From positions 1 through 7,276 of the forward strand of contig JAHAYB010000117.1 of NCBI GenBank assembly GCA_018384835.1: a DNA stretch of 7,276 nucleotides, in the 5' to 3' direction. Numbering within the stretch: position 1 is the stretch's first letter; the number at the start of each line of letters is the position of its first letter. Source of the stretch: Comamonas sp. Its GTDB lineage: Bacteria > Pseudomonadota > Gammaproteobacteria > Burkholderiales > Burkholderiaceae_C. The notes under the pieces were generated by a model. That model searched no databases. It was not told the DNA's origin and saw nothing but the letters and a program-made list of their open reading frames with translations. Of the stretch, positions 1-7,216 are shown piece by piece. Made by a program: the position numbers and the translations under genes.

Positions 1-1
1 C

Positions 2-91
2 AGCACAATTTACAAGATCAAGAATGAGATGCTCTCGGCCTACCTGCGCCAGGAACTGCGCAGCCCTTCGGTTTCCATGGGGTTTGCGTAA
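2..91 (+). CDS. C-terminal tail of an unidentified protein (partial)
   Basis: An open frame enters from the left edge and runs 29 codons to a TAA at 89-91. The peptide is basic and mixed in character (it contains KIKNEML, then LRQELRSP, and ends SMGFA). I do not recognise the family. The frame stops only three bases before the stop of the truncated hemerythrin on the other strand. That position would suit the end of a transposase gene just inside the end of an insertion sequence, but the rest of such an element would lie outside the window and no terminal repeat can be verified. It could also be chance: the opposite strand is open over the same bases. Codon use and length are too little to decide. 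Confidence 0.35.
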   Translation, partial: STIYKIKNEMLSAYLRQELRSPSVSMGFA

Positions 92-94
92 GTC

Positions 95-346
95 CTATTG
101 GTGTGATAGCACATGGCGAGGGTCTATGCCGCAGCGCTGCATCATCTCCTCTTCTTCTGCAAAGTGGTAGGTGGTGTAGCTAATAAGGCGCTGGTACACC
201 TGCTCTAGCACTTGCTCACGCTCTTGCTTGTCTAAAGACAAGGTTTGATGCAGCTCATTGAACAAGCCCACCAGGGTCTGGTGCTGGTCATCGACGGCAC
301 CTAGGCCGGTGACAAAATTGTCATCCCATACAAAAGCTGCTTCCAT
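95..346 (-). pseudogene. Truncated bacteriohemerythrin
   Basis: This is the N-terminal 83 residues of a bacteriohemerythrin, a four-helix oxygen-binding protein with a non-heme di-iron centre. The start matches the family well (FVWDDNFVTGLGAVDDQH). Five of the usual seven iron ligands are visible: His22, the HxxxE pair His61 and Glu65, and the HxxxH pair His78 and His82. The frame then ends in TAG one codon after His82, so the fourth helix with its His and Asp ligands is missing. Full-length members are about 130 residues or more, and many of this N-terminal type continue into longer proteins, some with GGDEF domains. The ATG at 344-346 has a good AGGAAG ribosome site five bases upstream. The gene is divergent from queA across 133 bp. 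It is probably a remnant, because the di-iron site cannot be complete. The family call is firm; the cause of the truncation is inference. Confidence 0.8.
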
Positions 347-479
347 GTAGTCTTCCTAGCTCTCTCAAATGAAGAATTACTTTAATTGCCAAGCACTGTA
401 GGCAGAATATGCCGTGCTCCATACTGACTTGGCTCAAATTTTTGCCAGCTAGCCCCCGGGGGAAACCCTTTATTTCACT

Positions 480-1571
480 ATGTCCACCCTACCCACTGCC
501 TACACTCTGAGCGATTTTGACTTCGCCCTGCCCCCCCAGCTCATTGCTCAACACCCCTGCGCCCAGCGCAGTGCCTCGCGCCTGCTGGATGGGCGAGGCG
601 CTGCTCCCATCGACCGCATCTTCCACCAGCTGCCCGAGCTATTGCAGGCGGGCGACCTGCTGGTCTTTAACGATACCCAGGTGGTCAAAGCACGCATCTT
701 TGGCGAAAAAGCCAGCGGCGGCAAACTAGAGTTGCTGATTGAGCGCGTACTCCCCGATAGCAACGAGGTGGTGGCACACATGAAAGTCAGCAAAAAGCCC
801 CCCGTGGGCGCACGCTTGCACCTGTGCGGCGGCCTGGGGCGCGGTGGTTTTGATGCCGTGCTGCTAGGGCGCTGGCCGGATGCGGATGGCCCGCTTTTTC
901 ACCTCGCGCTGCAAGGCGAGCCAGGCCAAACCCCGTGGAGCCTGATGGAGCAATTCGGCCACCTGCCCCTGCCCCCTTATATAGAGCGCCAGCAAGCCAG
1001 CGGCCAAGACCCGCACAGCGCCCAAGACAGCCAGCGCTACCAAACCGTATTTGCCCGCTATCCAGGCGCAGTGGCCGCCCCCACCGCCGCCTTGCACTTT
1101 GACCAGGCCGTGCTCGATGCCCTGGCACAGCGCGGCGTAGAAACTGCCAGCGTGACCCTGCATGTGGGCGCGGGAACCTTCCAGCCCGTCAAGACCGAAG
1201 ACCTCAGCCAGCACCAGATGCACAGCGAGTATTACGACATCCCTCTACCCACCCTGGCCGCCCTGGAGCGCTGCCGCCAGCGTGGCGGGCGGGTGCTGGC
1301 CGTGGGAACCACCAGCGTGCGCACCCTGGAATCCTGGGCGCGTACCGGCCAGACGGCGGGCGATACCAGCATCTTCATCACCCCCGGCTTTACGTTTCAG
1401 GTGGTGGACTTGCTACTGACCAACTTTCACCTGCCCAAAAGCACTTTGATGATGCTGGTCAGTGCCTTTGCTGGTTATGAGCGGGTGCGCCAGCTCTACC
1501 AACACGCCATTGGGCAGCAGTACCGCTTTTTCAGCTACGGCGATGCCATGTTGTTGGAGCGCCAGCGCTAA
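480..1571 (+). CDS. queA: S-adenosylmethionine:tRNA ribosyltransferase-isomerase
   Basis: QueA transfers and rearranges the ribosyl part of S-adenosylmethionine onto 7-aminomethyl-7-deazaguanine at the tRNA wobble position, giving epoxyqueuosine, in the cytosol. The 363-residue product is collinear with the E. coli enzyme (about 356). Family blocks run in order: LIAQHP near residue 21, [18 protein letters not shown] at 58-75, [10 protein letters not shown] at 161-170, [14 protein letters not shown] at 195-208, [13 protein letters not shown] at 225-237, MHSEY at 247-251, [11 protein letters not shown] at 275-285, [19 protein letters not shown] at 314-332 and [11 protein letters not shown] at 348-358. 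The ATG at 480 places the usual DFxF...LIA opening about ten residues later than in E. coli. The nearest purine-rich site (GGGGGAAA, 458-465) is rather far upstream, so the start is less certain than the gene. It converges with ung, leaving 33 bp. recG or tgt, sometimes found next to queA, are not in view. Confidence 0.97.
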   Translation: MSTLPTAYTLSDFDFALPPQLIAQHPCAQRSASRLLDGRGAAPIDRIFHQLPELLQAGDLLVFNDTQVVKARIFGEKASGGKLELLIERVLPDSNEVVAHMKVSKKPPVGARLHLCGGLGRGGFDAVLLGRWPDADGPLFHLALQGEPGQTPWSLMEQFGHLPLPPYIERQQASGQDPHSAQDSQRYQTVFARYPGAVAAPTAALHFDQAVLDALAQRGVETASVTLHVGAGTFQPVKTEDLSQHQMHSEYYDIPLPTLAALERCRQRGGRVLAVGTTSVRTLESWARTGQTAGDTSIFITPGFTFQVVDLLLTNFHLPKSTLMMLVSAFAGYERVRQLYQHAIGQQYRFFSYGDAMLLERQR

Positions 1572-1604
1572 ATATTGCGTTCCTGTACGCACTATTGCGC
1601 GGTA

Positions 1605-2345
1605 TCAATAGCCATGCTGCTGGCGAAAAGCACGCGCCGCGCTGAAGTGGCCATTACCGATAAAAGGCGCAGGCGGGCGCAAGGCCGACAGGGGCGAGGG
1701 GTGGTTGCTAGTCAGCAGCAAATGCCCTCGGTCTGAGGGAATCAAGCGGCGCTTGCTTTGGGCATGGCTGCCCCAGAGCATGAATACCGTAGGGCGGCCT
1801 TGCTCGGCCACCTGGCTGATGATGGCATCGGTGAGCAACTCCCAGCCCTTGCCCGCGTGGCTGGCGGGCTGGCCTTCTTCCACCGTCAGGCAGGTGTTGA
1901 GCAGCAGCACACCGTTTTTCGCCCACTGCACCAGGCTGCCCCCCGGCTGGGGAAAGGCGGGGAAGGGCACGCCCAAATCACGCTGCATTTCCTTAAAAAT
2001 GTTTTGCAGCGACGGCGGCAAGCGCACCCCAGGCGCAACGGAAAAAGCCAGCCCCTCAGCCTGCCCCCGGCCATGGTAGGGGTCTTGCCCCAGGATGACG
2101 ACGCGCACCTGCTCCAACGGAGTCAGCGCCAAAGCACGCAGCGGCTGGGGCGGAAACACCACTGCACCCGCCGCTAGGCGCTGCTGCAAAAAGCCCAGCA
2201 AAGCCTGGCCTTGTGGGCTGCTGAAAAAACCATCCACCAGCGGCTGCCAACTGGCGGCGACTGGCCAATCAGCGGGATGGGCATGGCCTAGTTGTTGCTG
2301 TGCAGGCTGTGGTACGGGCTGCATAGCGTTGTCGTATCGGTTCAC
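1605..2345 (-). CDS. ung: Uracil-DNA glycosylase, family 1
   Basis: Ung removes uracil from DNA by cutting the N-glycosidic bond, the first step of base-excision repair. Counted from the chosen GTG start the protein has 246 residues (E. coli 229). It carries the water-activating motif GQDPYHG at 86-92 with catalytic Asp88, the LLLNTCLTV block near 147-155, the FMLWGSHAQ strand, and the DNA-intercalating motif HPSPLSA at 215-221 with the catalytic His215. I chose GTG at 2343-2345 because an AGGA ribosome site lies five bases upstream (2351-2354). The in-frame ATG at 2322-2324 has no good site at normal spacing, and the longer frame opening at 2432 would add residues unlike the family. The N-terminal 30 residues are Gln/Pro-rich and probably flexible. 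The gene converges with queA and diverges from the acetate transport operon. Confidence 0.96.
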   Translation of the reverse strand: MNRYDNAMQPVPQPAQQQLGHAHPADWPVAASWQPLVDGFFSSPQGQALLGFLQQRLAAGAVVFPPQPLRALALTPLEQVRVVILGQDPYHGRGQAEGLAFSVAPGVRLPPSLQNIFKEMQRDLGVPFPAFPQPGGSLVQWAKNGVLLLNTCLTVEEGQPASHAGKGWELLTDAIISQVAEQGRPTVFMLWGSHAQSKRRLIPSDRGHLLLTSNHPSPLSALRPPAPFIGNGHFSAARAFRQQHGY

Positions 2346-2579
2346 GCGATTCCTTTCTAACGAAGTCTTTAGGCTACAGGCCAAGCGCAGGTGGCAAGAC
2401 CTGCCTGGATATGCCCAAACAGCAAATGGCATTCAAAAATTTCACCAAACCTAGTACAAACCCCAGGGGGTTTTACCGTATTGCGTAAGCCGGCGGTCAG
2501 ACCTGCTTTTGACAATTGCCGCTCTGGCACTTCGCCCTGCGGGGACAGCGCCGGTATTGTTTTACCCAAGGAAACAACC
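2346..2579. promoter_or_regulatory. Divergent spacer between ung and the actP operon
   Basis: These 234 bp must hold the promoters for leftward ung and the rightward acetate transport operon. Visible elements include a 6-bp dyad GCAGGT-N6-ACCTGC at 2387-2404, which resembles an operator, and the 8-mer AGACCTGC, which occurs inside it at 2397-2404 and again at 2499-2506. There is also a short dyad GGTC-A-GACC at 2495-2503 and a small inverted repeat AAACCC/GGGTTT at 2458-2473. A TTGACA hexamer lies at 2509-2514 but has no matching -10 box at 16-18 bp. No promoter can be named with confidence. The operon's ribosome site is AAGGA at 2568-2572. Confidence 0.4.
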
Positions 2580-2888
2580 ATGAGTGACCCTCTTGTCGAA
2601 AAAATCCAAAACCACCCTAAATACAAGGAGTTACGTGCAAAGCGCAACCCTTTAGGGATAGTGCTCTCTATCTTGATGTTGATTGTCTATTACGGCTATA
2701 TCAGCCTGATTGCCTTTGACAAAGAACTACTGGCGCAGCCTATTGGTGAGGGCGTGACCTCGCTGGGCATTCCGATTGGGTTGGGAGTAATTCTGTTCAC
2801 CATCGGCATTACCGTGTTCTACGTGTTGCTGGCCAACAACAAGTTTGATGCGATGACCGAAGAACTGCTAAAGGACGTAAGCAAATGA
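2580..2888 (+). CDS. yjcH: DUF485 inner-membrane protein (YjcH-like)
   Basis: This is a 102-residue membrane protein of the DUF485/YjcH family, which is commonly encoded just before the acetate symporter ActP, as in the E. coli acs-yjcH-actP operon. Its exact biochemical role is not established; a role in symporter assembly or function is often assumed. The sequence shows the family opening (an [18 protein letters not shown] stretch at residues 9-26). Two hydrophobic spans follow at about 27-46 and 62-85, then a short acidic/basic tail ([14 protein letters not shown]). The ATG at 2580 has AAGGA seven bases upstream. The TGA overlaps the actP ATG by 4 bp (ATGA at 2885-2888), indicating translational coupling. 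Unlike E. coli, no acs gene precedes it here; ung lies upstream on the opposite strand. Confidence 0.93.
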   Translation: MSDPLVEKIQNHPKYKELRAKRNPLGIVLSILMLIVYYGYISLIAFDKELLAQPIGEGVTSLGIPIGLGVILFTIGITVFYVLLANNKFDAMTEELLKDVSK

Positions 2889-4627
2889 GCCAGCGCAACA
2901 CCCCACGTTTCTCAGCCAGTGCAGTAGCGCTGGCTACTTTGGTCGCTAGTCCCCTGGCCTTGGCTGCAGGCGGCGATATTGGCGAAGCCGCCAAGCAAGA
3001 AACCAACTGGATTGCCATCATGATGTTCGGCGCTTTTGTGGCGCTGACGCTGTGGATTACCAAATGGGCCGCTGGCCAGACCAAGTCTGCGGCTGACTTC
3101 TATACCGCCGGCGGTGGTATTACGGGCTTTCAAAACGGCCTGGCGATTGCGGGCGACTACATGTCTGCCGCCTCCTTCTTGGGGATTTCCGCTGCGGTGA
3201 TGGCCTCGGGCTATGACGGGCTGATTTATTCCATCGGCTTCTTGGTCGGCTGGCCCATCATCACCTTCTTGATGGCTGACCGCCTGCGTAACCTGGGTAA
3301 GTTCACCTTTGCCGACGTGGCGGGCTATCGCTTCAAGCAAGGTCCCATCCGCGCTTTTGCCGCATCGGGCACTTTGATTGTGGTGGCTTTCTACCTGATT
3401 GCCCAAATGGTGGGCGCAGGCCAACTCATCAAGCTGCTGTTCGGTCTGGAGTACTGGATGGCTGTGGTGCTGGTGGGCGTGCTGATGATGGTGTACGTGC
3501 TGTTTGGCGGCATGACGGCCACCACCTGGGTGCAAATCATCAAGGCAGTGCTGCTGCTCTCGGGCGTGACCTTTATGGCCTTTATGGTGCTCTCTAAGTT
3601 CGGCTTTAGCCCTGAGGCGCTGTTTGCCAAGGGCGTGGAAGTGCGCACACAAATTGCTGCCAACGGCGGTGCTTCGCCTGAAGAGGCTGCGGCAAAAGGT
3701 CTGTCCATCATGGGTCCTGGTGGCTTTATTAAAGACCCCATCTCTGCCATCTCTTTCGGTATGGCGCTGATGTTCGGTACCGCTGGTCTGCCCCACATCC
3801 TGATGCGCTTCTTCACCGTGCCTAACGCTAAAGAAGCCCGTAAATCCGTGGGCTGGGCCTCGGTGTGGATTGGCTACTTCTACATACTGATTTTCATCAT
3901 CGGCTTTGGTGCTATCACGCTGGTGCTCACCGACCCCACAATGTCCGATACCGCCGCTGGCGTGATTAAGGGCGGCGCAGGTACGGCCAATATGGCTGCG
4001 GTGCTGGTGGCCAAGAGCGTGGGCGGCGACGTGTTCTACGGCTTTATCTCTGCCGTGGCCTTTGCCACCATCTTGGCTGTGGTGGCTGGCCTGACCGTGT
4101 CGGGCGCATCGGCTGTGTCCCACGACTTGTACGCTACGGTGTTTAAGGATGGCAATGCTGACACCGCCTCTGAGCTGCGTGTCTCGCGTATCACCACCTT
4201 CACTCTGGGCGTCATTGCCGTGGTGCTGGGCGTTGCCTTTGAAAAGCAGAACGTGGCCTTTATGGTGTCGCTGGCCTTCGCCATTGCCGCATCGGCTAAC
4301 TTCCCTGCGCTCATCATGTCCATTCTGTGGAAAGACTGCACCACACGTGGCGCTGTAGTGGGCGGCTTCCTGGGCCTGATTTCCTCGCTGGGCTTGACCA
4401 TCGTCTCGCCCTCGGTGTGGGAAGCCACCCTGGGCAACCCCGCTGGCTCGGCTTGGTTCCCCTACGCCTCGCCTGCGCTGTTCTCTATGACCATTGGTTT
4501 CATTGGCGTGTGGTTCTTCTCCATCACCGACAAGAGCGAACGCGCCAAAGTGGACCGCGCTGCCTTCCCTGCCCAGCAAATCCGTTCGGAAACTGGCCTG
4601 GGTGCATCCGGGGCTTCCAGCCACTAA
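2885..4627 (+). CDS. actP: Sodium/acetate symporter of the SSS family
   Basis: ActP brings acetate and other short carboxylates across the inner membrane, coupled to a cation gradient, as a member of the sodium:solute symporter family. The 580-residue protein aligns along its whole length with E. coli ActP (549). It begins with a signal-like segment (residues about 8-28, ending LALAAGG), as in ActP. Family blocks follow: [20 protein letters not shown] at 71-90, [12 protein letters not shown] at 91-102, FADVAGYR at 142-149, [18 protein letters not shown] at 204-221, [15 protein letters not shown] at 298-312, [12 protein letters not shown] at 392-403 and [12 protein letters not shown] at 406-417. 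About a dozen hydrophobic spans are visible. It is longer than the E. coli protein mainly through an Ala/Gly/Glu-rich loop near residues 250-275. An AAGGA site lies nine bases before the ATG, inside the upstream gene. A strong terminator follows 19 bp after the stop. Confidence 0.96.
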   Translation: MSQRNTPRFSASAVALATLVASPLALAAGGDIGEAAKQETNWIAIMMFGAFVALTLWITKWAAGQTKSAADFYTAGGGITGFQNGLAIAGDYMSAASFLGISAAVMASGYDGLIYSIGFLVGWPIITFLMADRLRNLGKFTFADVAGYRFKQGPIRAFAASGTLIVVAFYLIAQMVGAGQLIKLLFGLEYWMAVVLVGVLMMVYVLFGGMTATTWVQIIKAVLLLSGVTFMAFMVLSKFGFSPEALFAKGVEVRTQIAANGGASPEEAAAKGLSIMGPGGFIKDPISAISFGMALMFGTAGLPHILMRFFTVPNAKEARKSVGWASVWIGYFYILIFIIGFGAITLVLTDPTMSDTAAGVIKGGAGTANMAAVLVAKSVGGDVFYGFISAVAFATILAVVAGLTVSGASAVSHDLYATVFKDGNADTASELRVSRITTFTLGVIAVVLGVAFEKQNVAFMVSLAFAIAASANFPALIMSILWKDCTTRGAVVGGFLGLISSLGLTIVSPSVWEATLGNPAGSAWFPYASPALFSMTIGFIGVWFFSITDKSERAKVDRAAFPAQQIRSETGLGASGASSH

Positions 4628-4646
4628 TCACCGCTGAGAGCTAACC

Positions 4647-4681
4647 AAAAAAGCCAGAAGATGTGGTCTTCTGGCTTTTTT
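4647..4681. terminator. Bidirectional intrinsic terminator between actP and kamA
   Basis: A perfect 15-bp inverted repeat (4647-4661 with 4667-4681) surrounds a five-base loop, TGTGG. The core GCCAGAAGA/TCTTCTGGC is flanked by an A tract on the left and a T tract (4676-4682) on the right. The hairpin therefore carries a U run when transcribed from either side. It lies 19 bp after the actP stop and 35 bp after the stop of the leftward aminomutase, so it can end both convergent transcripts. Confidence 0.95.
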
Positions 4682-4716
4682 TATGGGTGAATAAAACTAA
4701 AACGCAGCCCGCTTTT

Positions 4717-6102
4717 TTATGGCTGTGCTTGTGCCTGCATGGCCTCGTACTCATCAGTGAAGAAGAATTTTTCCTCACCAAAGGCAGGAACCAAGTCATC
4801 AAACCAAGTGGCCTGGGGGTCGTATTTGGCAAAGAAGATGCGTTGCACCCAGTCCGGGTTGCGCCCCTGGATAAAGCGCAGCACAAAGACTTTTTCACCC
4901 TGCAAATCAATGATGCCCTGGATTTCTACCTTGCCTGGCCCCGCGCTCATGGACGGACCTCGTGCCGTGCGTGCCAGGCCAGAGACTTGCTGAATCGCCT
5001 CGCGGTAAATCTGGTAGGTGCGCTCTAGCGGCACTTCAAAGTAGCGCTTGGCACCGGTATCGCGCTCCACAAACATGTAGTAGGGCACGATGCCCAGCCC
5101 CACCTGGGTGCGCCACATACGCGCCCACACTTGCGGGTCGTCGTTGATATGCTGCACCACCGGAGCCTGGGCGCGGATGATGGCTCCTGTGGCCTGAATG
5201 CGCTTGATAGCTTCGCGCACGATAGGCGTTTGCATCTCGCGCCAGTGGTTGAAGTGCGCCATCAGCGCCACATGCTTGCCGCCCTTGACCAGGCGGGTGA
5301 GCAGCGCTAGCAGCTCGGGCGCGTCGGGGTCAGTCACATAGCGCTGCGGCCAGAAGGTGAGCGATTTGGTACCGATGCGGATGTTCTGCACATGTGCCAG
5401 CTTGGGGTGCAGCAGGCCATCGAGGTATTGCTCCAGATTGCTGGTTTTCATCACCATGGGGTCGCCGCCGGTCATAAGCAAGTCGGTCACGTCCTTATGC
5501 TCGGCCAGGTAGCGGTGCAGGCTGGATGCTTCGTTGCTGGCAAATTTCAGCTCCTTATCGCCAATGAACTGCGCCCAGCGGAAGCAGAAGGTGCAGTAGC
5601 TGTGGCACACCTGCCCCTGGCTGGGGAAGAAGAGCACGGTTTCGCGGTATTTGTGCTGCATACCGGGTAAAGGCTCGCCATCGAGCATGGGCACATTCAT
5701 CTCTTGCTGACCCGCAGGGTGGGGGTTGAGCTTGTCGCGGATTTCCTTGGCGATTTGCTGAATTTCTGCCCGCTCGGCATCGCGCTGTAGCGCCTGGGCC
5801 ATGCGGTCAAAGTCTTCAGGGGCCAACATACCGCGCTGGGGGAAGGTGAGCTGGAAAATCGGGTCTGCCGGGACGTTGCTCCAGTCAATCAGCTCATCAA
5901 TCACATACTGGTTGACGCGAAAGGGCAGCACCGTGGCGACCACGCGCATCTCAAAGCGCTGTTCGGGGGTGAGTTGTTGCAGTGGCTCGATTTTGTCCAA
6001 CTGCCGCTCGGTATAGACGGTGAACTTGGTGTTGCGGCTCAGTGCAGATACAGCGCCTGCGCTATCGGCATCTGCTGCGGTTGTTGTTATCAAATCAGTC
6101 AT
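4717..6102 (-). CDS. kamA: KamA-family radical SAM/PLP aminomutase
   Basis: This 461-residue protein belongs to the lysine 2,3-aminomutase (KamA) group of radical SAM enzymes. These use a [4Fe-4S] cluster, S-adenosylmethionine and pyridoxal phosphate to move an amino group between neighbouring carbons. The cluster motif is CHSYCTFC (Cys166, Cys170, Cys173), followed by the SAM-binding TGGDP at 211-215. Lys391 in AGPGKVEI matches the PLP-binding lysine of the family. The C-terminal region (residues about 394-460) follows the family pattern ending in an aromatic-rich segment. It is longer than clostridial KAM (about 416) and much longer than EpmB (about 340), mainly at the N-terminus. By my hand alignment, the two aspartates that hold the lysine side chain in clostridial KAM are not conserved, so the substrate is uncertain. 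The ATG at 6100-6102 has a strong AGGAG six bases upstream; a frame opening at 6129 is less likely. No ablB-like acetyltransferase is adjacent. Confidence 0.88.
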   Translation of the reverse strand: MTDLITTTAADADSAGAVSALSRNTKFTVYTERQLDKIEPLQQLTPEQRFEMRVVATVLPFRVNQYVIDELIDWSNVPADPIFQLTFPQRGMLAPEDFDRMAQALQRDAERAEIQQIAKEIRDKLNPHPAGQQEMNVPMLDGEPLPGMQHKYRETVLFFPSQGQVCHSYCTFCFRWAQFIGDKELKFASNEASSLHRYLAEHKDVTDLLMTGGDPMVMKTSNLEQYLDGLLHPKLAHVQNIRIGTKSLTFWPQRYVTDPDAPELLALLTRLVKGGKHVALMAHFNHWREMQTPIVREAIKRIQATGAIIRAQAPVVQHINDDPQVWARMWRTQVGLGIVPYYMFVERDTGAKRYFEVPLERTYQIYREAIQQVSGLARTARGPSMSAGPGKVEIQGIIDLQGEKVFVLRFIQGRNPDWVQRIFFAKYDPQATWFDDLVPAFGEEKFFFTDEYEAMQAQAQP

Positions 6103-6200
6103 CGTTATCTCCTGGATATAGCCCAGCACTTAACCCGACCGCAGCGCCAAAGCGACCACTAGCGGGGTTAAAACTGGCATTGCCCTGTAGTAGGGAAGAC

Positions 6201-6217
6201 AATTACCGTGGGTAATT
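6201..6217. promoter_or_regulatory. Perfect 17-bp palindrome, likely operator
   Basis: AATTACC-GTG-GGTAATT is a perfect 7-bp dyad around three bases. It begins 98 bp upstream of the aminomutase start codon and ends 273 bp before the transferase start. The size and symmetry suit a dimeric helix-turn-helix regulator. It could act on either divergent gene, with the aminomutase closer. The regulator is not identified and no regulator gene is in the window. Confidence 0.5.
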
Positions 6218-6273
6218 AAGAAAGGCAGCCGCCAAGCTAGGCCAAAGTGCCCGCTTGCACGACCAGGCGGATA

Positions 6274-6288
6274 GGGGCAAGTTGCCCC
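6274..6288. repeat. 15-bp GC-rich palindrome
   Basis: GGGGCAA-G-TTGCCCC is a perfect 7-bp dyad around one base. As RNA it could fold as a GGGGC/GCCCC stem with a five-base loop. No T run follows on either strand, so it does not look like a terminator. It may be a protein-binding site in the divergent spacer. Confidence 0.4.
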
Positions 6289-6490
6289 AGAAAAGGCGCA
6301 GAAAGACTCCGGCCTGAGACCCCCCTCTGTTCCAGCATAAGGATGAAAAAAGGGGGTGGAGCAGGGTACTACAGTTTTGCCGCAGGCTCAATTGTTGGCC
6401 GCTGCGTTTGTGCCTCTGGGTTTTTAGCTGCGCTGTATGGCACTATGCTTTAGCTCTTTCGTCCCAAAAATTTCAGTAAGGATTTTTGCT

Positions 6491-7192
6491 ATGGCTTCTG
6501 TACTTGACCACCCCATCACCACTGCCTGGCCACCCCAGCGCCCCGATGTGCTCCAGCTCTACACCCTGCCTACGCCTAATGGCATCAAGGTCTCCGTCAT
6601 GCTGGAGGAGGTGGGTATTGCCTATGAGGCGCACCGCATCGACATCCTGGCAGGTGAGCAGTTCAAGCCCGAATTTCTAGCACTGTGCCCCAACAACAAA
6701 ATTCCCGCCATTCTGGACCCCCACGGCCCCGGCGGTCAGCCTCTGGGCTTGTTTGAGACGGGTGCTATCCTGGTTTATCTGGCAGAAAAATCGGGTCAAC
6801 TGCTGGCCATGGATGCCGTGCAGCGCTACCAAACCATGCAGTGGCTGATGTGGCAAATGGGCGGCGTGGGGCCGATGTTTGGTCAGGTTGGCTTCTTCTA
6901 CAAATACGGCGGTAAAGATTGGGAAGATAAACGCCCCCTGCAACGCTACGCGAACGAGGCACAGCGCCTGCTGGGCGTGCTGGATAAGCAGTTGGAAGGC
7001 AAGGACTGGCTGCTGGGCAGTGACTACAGCATTGCCGATATTGCCGTGCTGCCCTGGGTGCGCTGCCTGATTACCAACTATGAAGTGCAAGAGTTGCTGG
7101 ACTTGCAGCGCTTTACCCAAGTGCAGCGTGTGCTAGACAACTGGCTGCAACGCCCCGCCGTGCAACGCGGCCTGAATGTGGGTGCGGCCTAA
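6491..7192 (+). CDS. Glutathione S-transferase, YfcG/YghU-like
   Basis: This 233-residue cytosolic protein has the GST layout: an N-terminal thioredoxin-like domain (about residues 20-102) and an all-helical C-terminal domain. It most resembles the nu-class E. coli proteins YfcG and YghU, glutathione-dependent disulfide-bond oxidoreductases rather than classical detoxifying transferases. Visible blocks are LYTLPTPNGIKV at 23-34, where Thr28 and Asn30 match the YfcG active-site residues, PNNKIPAILD at 68-77, FETGAILVYLAEK at 88-100 with the glutathione-binding Glu-Thr pair, QWLMWQMGGVGPMFGQ at 117-132, and the helix-capping SIADIAVLPW at 180-189. There is no Cys or Tyr at the usual catalytic position. 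The ATG at 6491 has AAGGA at 6478-6482, eight bases upstream. A longer frame from 6437 lacks a comparable site and adds non-family residues. It is divergent from the aminomutase; a functional link is not shown. Confidence 0.93.
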   Translation: MASVLDHPITTAWPPQRPDVLQLYTLPTPNGIKVSVMLEEVGIAYEAHRIDILAGEQFKPEFLALCPNNKIPAILDPHGPGGQPLGLFETGAILVYLAEKSGQLLAMDAVQRYQTMQWLMWQMGGVGPMFGQVGFFYKYGGKDWEDKRPLQRYANEAQRLLGVLDKQLEGKDWLLGSDYSIADIAVLPWVRCLITNYEVQELLDLQRFTQVQRVLDNWLQRPAVQRGLNVGAA

Positions 7193-7216
7193 GCGCTATT
7201 CCTATCCGCTGGAGCA

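Larger units (their letters stand above)
6103..6490. promoter_or_regulatory. 388-bp divergent spacer, aminomutase/GST
   Basis: No convincing gene lies here. The stretch should contain both promoters, for the leftward aminomutase and the rightward transferase. It is rich in dyads: TTAACCC/GGGTTAA at 6130-6136 and 6165-6171, a perfect palindrome at 6201-6217, another at 6274-6288, and CCCCCT/AGGGGG at 6321-6326 and 6351-6356. For the transferase, a weak -10-like TATGCT lies at 6444-6449 with a poor -35 partner. A direct repeat TTTAGCT flanks it at 6423-6429 and 6449-6455. No good sigma-70 pair stands out for the aminomutase. Confidence 0.45.

Noticed and set aside
1572..1604. Terminator between convergent queA and ung
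   Set aside because: Only a 4-bp GCGT/ACGC dyad is visible, with no T run, so it is too weak to annotate.
2509..2514. Consensus TTGACA as a sigma-70 -35 box
   Set aside because: No -10-like hexamer lies 16-18 bp downstream; the region there is GC-rich.
2525..2540. Possible sigma-54 promoter (TGGCAC...CTGC) before the acetate operon
   Set aside because: The GG to GC spacing is 13 bases between first G residues rather than the required 12, and the -12 element is poor.
2912..4624. A 570-codon open frame on the reverse strand across nearly all of actP
   Set aside because: It is very rich in His, Gly, Gln and Arg, as expected from the antisense of a GC-rich membrane protein gene, and shows no family motifs. 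The forward frame is unmistakably ActP.
6343..6453. A 36-codon ORF in the spacer before the GST gene
   Set aside because: Its ribosome site abuts the ATG, the peptide has no recognisable features, and it ends before the GST start without coupling.
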